Source of the DNA: Smittium mucronatum
Lineage: Eukaryota > Kickxellomycota > Harpellomycetes > Harpellales > Legeriomycetaceae
DNA length: 12,229 nucleotides
Reading direction: 5' to 3'
Assembly: GCA_001953115.1 (NCBI GenBank)
Contig: LSSL01007652.1
Span: forward strand, 1 to 12,229
Below the pieces are notes generated by a model. It was not told where the DNA came from and searched no databases. It was given only the letters and a program-made list of their open reading frames with translations. Below, one piece after another: positions 8,665-12,229 of the stretch. Made by a program: the position numbers and the translations under genes. Every line of letters begins with the position of its first letter. Position 1 is the first letter of the stretch.

Positions 8665-10315
8665 TTACTGGGACGTCAAATTCCACGCTATTAATAAATT
8701 AGTTATATTCTGAGAAATTTTACTAAAAGAGATATAAAAATAATCAGTTAAATTTTATTATTAGCTCCATATTTTGTTGATTTTTTTATTTAAATTATAC
8801 TTTAAATTTTAATCACAAAACTGAATCATTAATTTTTTTTTCTCGTATTGGAGCTGCTTTTAATTTTGATAAAAACTCTATTATAATTTTTTTTTCTTTT
8901 GGTTTTAACATCTATCTTTAGTGGTAAAAGTTTTGGTACTTATCTGAAATTGTGGCAAAATAGCTGAAAAATATATAAATGATAATAAACAATTTGATTT
9001 ATATGATTAAAAAACGGCGTTAGTGCAAATATAAAAAAAAGGTAGATTTTCTTCATATTTTAATTTATTCTTTTTTGAAGTTTAACATGATATGAGGAAA
9101 TTTTTATAGGGAGAATCTTTTTATAAAGATTAAATTATTATTCTAATTTTCTTTTTATAATTTATCACCCATTTTTTTCTTATATTATGGCTATTTATTC
9201 TATTTTTTATCCCAATCCAGAATCAATTTAAATAAAAATATTCAAGCTTTATTTTTGGATTATTTTCCAATTCCAAAGAAATCATATCTTTTTGTTATCG
9301 AAATTCGGAAAACTTTAAGCTCTACTATCAAGATTCTCAGATAATAAATATAAATATTTTTAATCCCAAAAAATTTAATCAAAATAATTTTTTTACAATT
9401 TTAAAGTGTATATTTGAGGTTCAATAATCTCAAAAATGTAATTTTGCTATTCAAAATGAAAAATTATTGCAAATTATTGAAATAATCCGTTTTTTGTGTT
9501 AGCTTAAAAAAATAAATCTAGAAAATACTATTAATAATCATTTAAATACTTTTGTTTTAAAGAGTAGTTACTTGTATGAAATGGTTTTTTTAAAAAAAAA
9601 AAATCTGTGGTTTGATTCATTTTAAAAAAACTCAATTAAAATTTTTAGATAAGACAACTATATTCATGGCCCAGATACATCTTTTTTTGTTAACATGGCC
9701 TCAAATTTTTATTTTTAATTAATGTCATAGAAAATTAATATCGTCTATTACATCATTTTCTTTCGTGTAATAAGAAATTTAGATACTCTCTTCCTTAAAT
9801 CTAACAAAAAAATAGCTAAAATTTTAGTTAAAAGTTACCCAAGTTAGAAATAAAACAAATATTTTAATTTCATGCCCCATAATTTTGGGCAAATTTTTAA
9901 TCAATTTTTAATCAATATATTCAGAAAAAGTAAATATTAAGATGGATAAAATATGCTTTTTATAGTGAGAAAAAAATTTATACTTATTTTAAATCAAATA
10001 AACTGTTTACATTATCGAAGAATTTAATGATTAGCGAAACTACTTGGATTATAATAAAAAATATTCTAAATCGAAAAAAAGTATTAATTATATTTTTTGA
10101 ATTATATATATTGTATATATTATAAAACATATGTTTTTTTACATTATTTACATATTAATTACATGGTTTTTAATCAGATTTGAGATTCTATTATGTGATT
10201 TTATTACAAAATTTTCTTATTTATCTAGGCTAATATGCTCTTTTTAGGTTTAAATTATAATGAAAAATATATTATACTTTTTTTAATTTTTAATGAAAAT
10301 TATATTCAAAATGCA

Positions 10316-10363
10316 ATTTATTTATGTTATAAAATAAATTTATTTATGTTATAAAATAAATTT
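10316..10363. repeat. 22-base perfect tandem duplication
   Basis: Two identical 22-base units lie at 10316-10337 and 10338-10359, each beginning atttatttatg and ending taaaataa. The first four bases of a third copy follow. Perfect identity suggests a young duplication. No gene is adjacent. Confidence 0.9.
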
Positions 10364-11112
10364 AAAGTGATATTTAAATTTTAAAACCGCTTTCCATTTT
10401 AAAATTAGTACAAATCATGAAAATATCCCAGTGAATTTTAAAAAAACTTTATATTCTTATATTATTTTAAATTATTTATATATTATTCGGTAAAAATGAT
10501 TTTTATATTAGGAGTTTTATAATAACTAAAAAATACGGATGTATTATAAATACATCATCATTAAGCTAGTTGTTTTTTTTACTCGGAATTTATTAAGCTA
10601 ATAGTCTAATATATTTTTAATCAAAGAAAATATAAATTGAGGGAGGTTGATTTCAAAAACAATTAGTTCAAAACACTTTGATTATTATACAATCTTTTTA
10701 TTTTTAGCTTATCTATAAAAATATTTTAAAAAAAAAACTTGATGAGATAATTTTGCGCCGTTGTTTATTTTTATTTTAAACCTATTATTTTAGCTTTTTC
10801 TTTCGTAAAAATAAATTATAATATTTAAAATAGAAAAAAATTAGACTATAATAATGATAAATTTATTACAGGACCTAAAATCGAAATATTTTTTTATAAT
10901 AATATGGATAATTTCTCGTTAAATTATAAATTTAGAAATTTTCTAAGTTATGGGGCTTTGCTTTGTCATCTACATTTATATTTATTCTGATTTTTTCCTC
11001 TTTTTTCCGAGGTTTTTACTGTATGTTTAATCCGAAAATATGATGATTTAGTTAATTTTTGGAAACTAATAATATTTGATTTTATTTATAATTATAAAAA
11101 TCAAACAAAATC

Positions 11113-11136
11113 AAAAGATAAAAAGATAAAAAGATA
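11113..11136. repeat. AAAAGATA octamer repeat, 3 copies
   Basis: There are three perfect consecutive copies of aaaagata, followed by aatt. This is simple sequence in non-coding DNA. Confidence 0.9.
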
Positions 11137-12229
11137 AATTACTTTCAAAACATCTATAATAGAACATATGGATAATTATCCTAAAACTGAATCAAAATAT
11201 ATCATTAATGATACCATTAATTCTGTATGTTTTTAAGATTATAATATTTTTGATTTTTATTATAACTCTGAAACCGAAATTTACTTTTTTATATTAAAAA
11301 ACAAGATTTAAGTATTTTCATACTTTAAATTATGTATTTTCTAATTGTAAAAGTTAAATTTTTGTTAAAAAAATGCAATGTAGAAAGTTTAAAATTAATA
11401 AAATGACCACCCCTTCATACATATATAACATATTCTTAGAAATAACAGATTTTTTCTTACAATATTTTACTATTTAATTTTTAAACATCTTTTGGTCTAT
11501 AACAGTTTTTTTTCTATTCTTTTAAAAATATGTATTTAAAGAATAATGATTGTGAGTATTTAAAGTGGAAAAAATTGCCAAAATTTTAAAAACTGTACAA
11601 GCTCAATAAAATAAAAGCATTCTGGAATAAAATGGGTATAGATTATTTGAAGGAAAAATGCATCCGACCTTTCAGGTAATATCCGGTATATTCATTATTT
11701 TATTGAAACTAGCATCTCTATTTGAAAAAACTCTTTTCACCTCGATATTTCAAATAAAGGATTCAATAAGTAAAAAACTAAATTAAAAAATAAATATTAC
11801 ATTAAAATTTTCCGCTTATTTAAACTGGGTAGAATTTTTATATTTTTTACAATTTAGAAAGTTCAGAAGCTTCAGGAATGGACTTTATTGTTAAGAAAAT
11901 CAGAAGTTATTCTTCATATATCGTAATCAAATCGTCTAATTTTTTTATTCGCACGTAATTTTTTTGCATTATAAAATTTGAAACATGATTAAACATGATC
12001 TTATATAAATAGTAACAATTTTCCTCTATTTTAATTCATCAAAGTATAGTTAATTTTTTATTTTAATTTTAATATGTAAGATCTATAGTCATAAACTGTT
12101 TTTTTATAGCTAAAAAATATGTATCAGTTTTTATTTATATCTGATATTAGAATTAACCCTCTCTCCTCTTCTGATAATCGTGTCATTAAAAATATTTAAT
12201 ATTAAAGAAAAATATTTTAATAAATGAAA

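Larger units (their letters stand above)
6091..12229. other. AT-rich non-coding stretch, no gene seen
   Basis: Beyond the island the sequence returns to A/T runs with no ORF showing codon periodicity on either strand. A 61-codon forward frame at 6132-6317 is Phe/Ile/Tyr/Lys/Ser low complexity, as expected from AT-rich DNA. Slightly richer patches (about 11640-11690 and 12150-12185) were read and gave nothing coherent. No RNA gene was recognised. The notable structures are the short repeats at 6711, 8642, 10316 and 11113. Confidence 0.7.

Noticed and set aside
1..12229. Polyadenylation signals and promoters (AATAAA, TATA-like words)
   Set aside because: They occur many times by chance at this base composition and carry no information without a gene to anchor them.

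Overview
This window is an extremely AT-rich, almost gene-free stretch of what is most likely a eukaryotic nuclear genome. It has long A and T homopolymer runs, short tandem repeats, an ATT microsatellite, no tightly packed ORFs, and no bacterial operon, rRNA or tRNA signature. Sample lines outside the central island have about 12% G+C (7 of 60 bases in 4321-4380). The organism cannot be named from this sequence; an invertebrate or protist with an AT-rich genome fits.

The one segment that stands out is an island at about 5165-6090. G+C there rises to 26 of 60 bases (5461-5520) and 28 of 60 (5701-5760). Forward ORFs of 78, 83 and 66 codons exist in it, but hand inspection of codon structure points to the REVERSE strand as the one that was coding. 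Two adjacent reverse-strand fragments have strong codon periodicity with purine-first, especially G-first, codons. One covers about 5801-5553 and is interrupted by TAA and TAG codons. The other covers 5556-5386, ends in TGA and is shifted by one frame relative to the first. Together they look like the 3' part of one decayed protein-coding gene or element. A further small reverse ORF (5326-5210, 38 codons) follows about 60 bases downstream. I do not recognise the protein.

The island has internal structure. A 21-base segment at 5510-5530 recurs at 5835-5855 with 18 of 21 identical, next to a second matching block (5479-5490 and 5811-5822). Two short palindromes with the same ACCAG/CTGGT arms lie at 5302-5318 and 5893-5910. 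On the reverse strand the first palindrome is followed directly by a run of ten A. This suggests an inserted, now degenerate element or retrocopy in an otherwise non-coding region, but no target-site duplication was convincing and the family is unknown.

The two flanks (1-5160 and 6091-12229) hold no supportable genes. They contain only AT-rich sequence with simple and short tandem repeats, listed individually.
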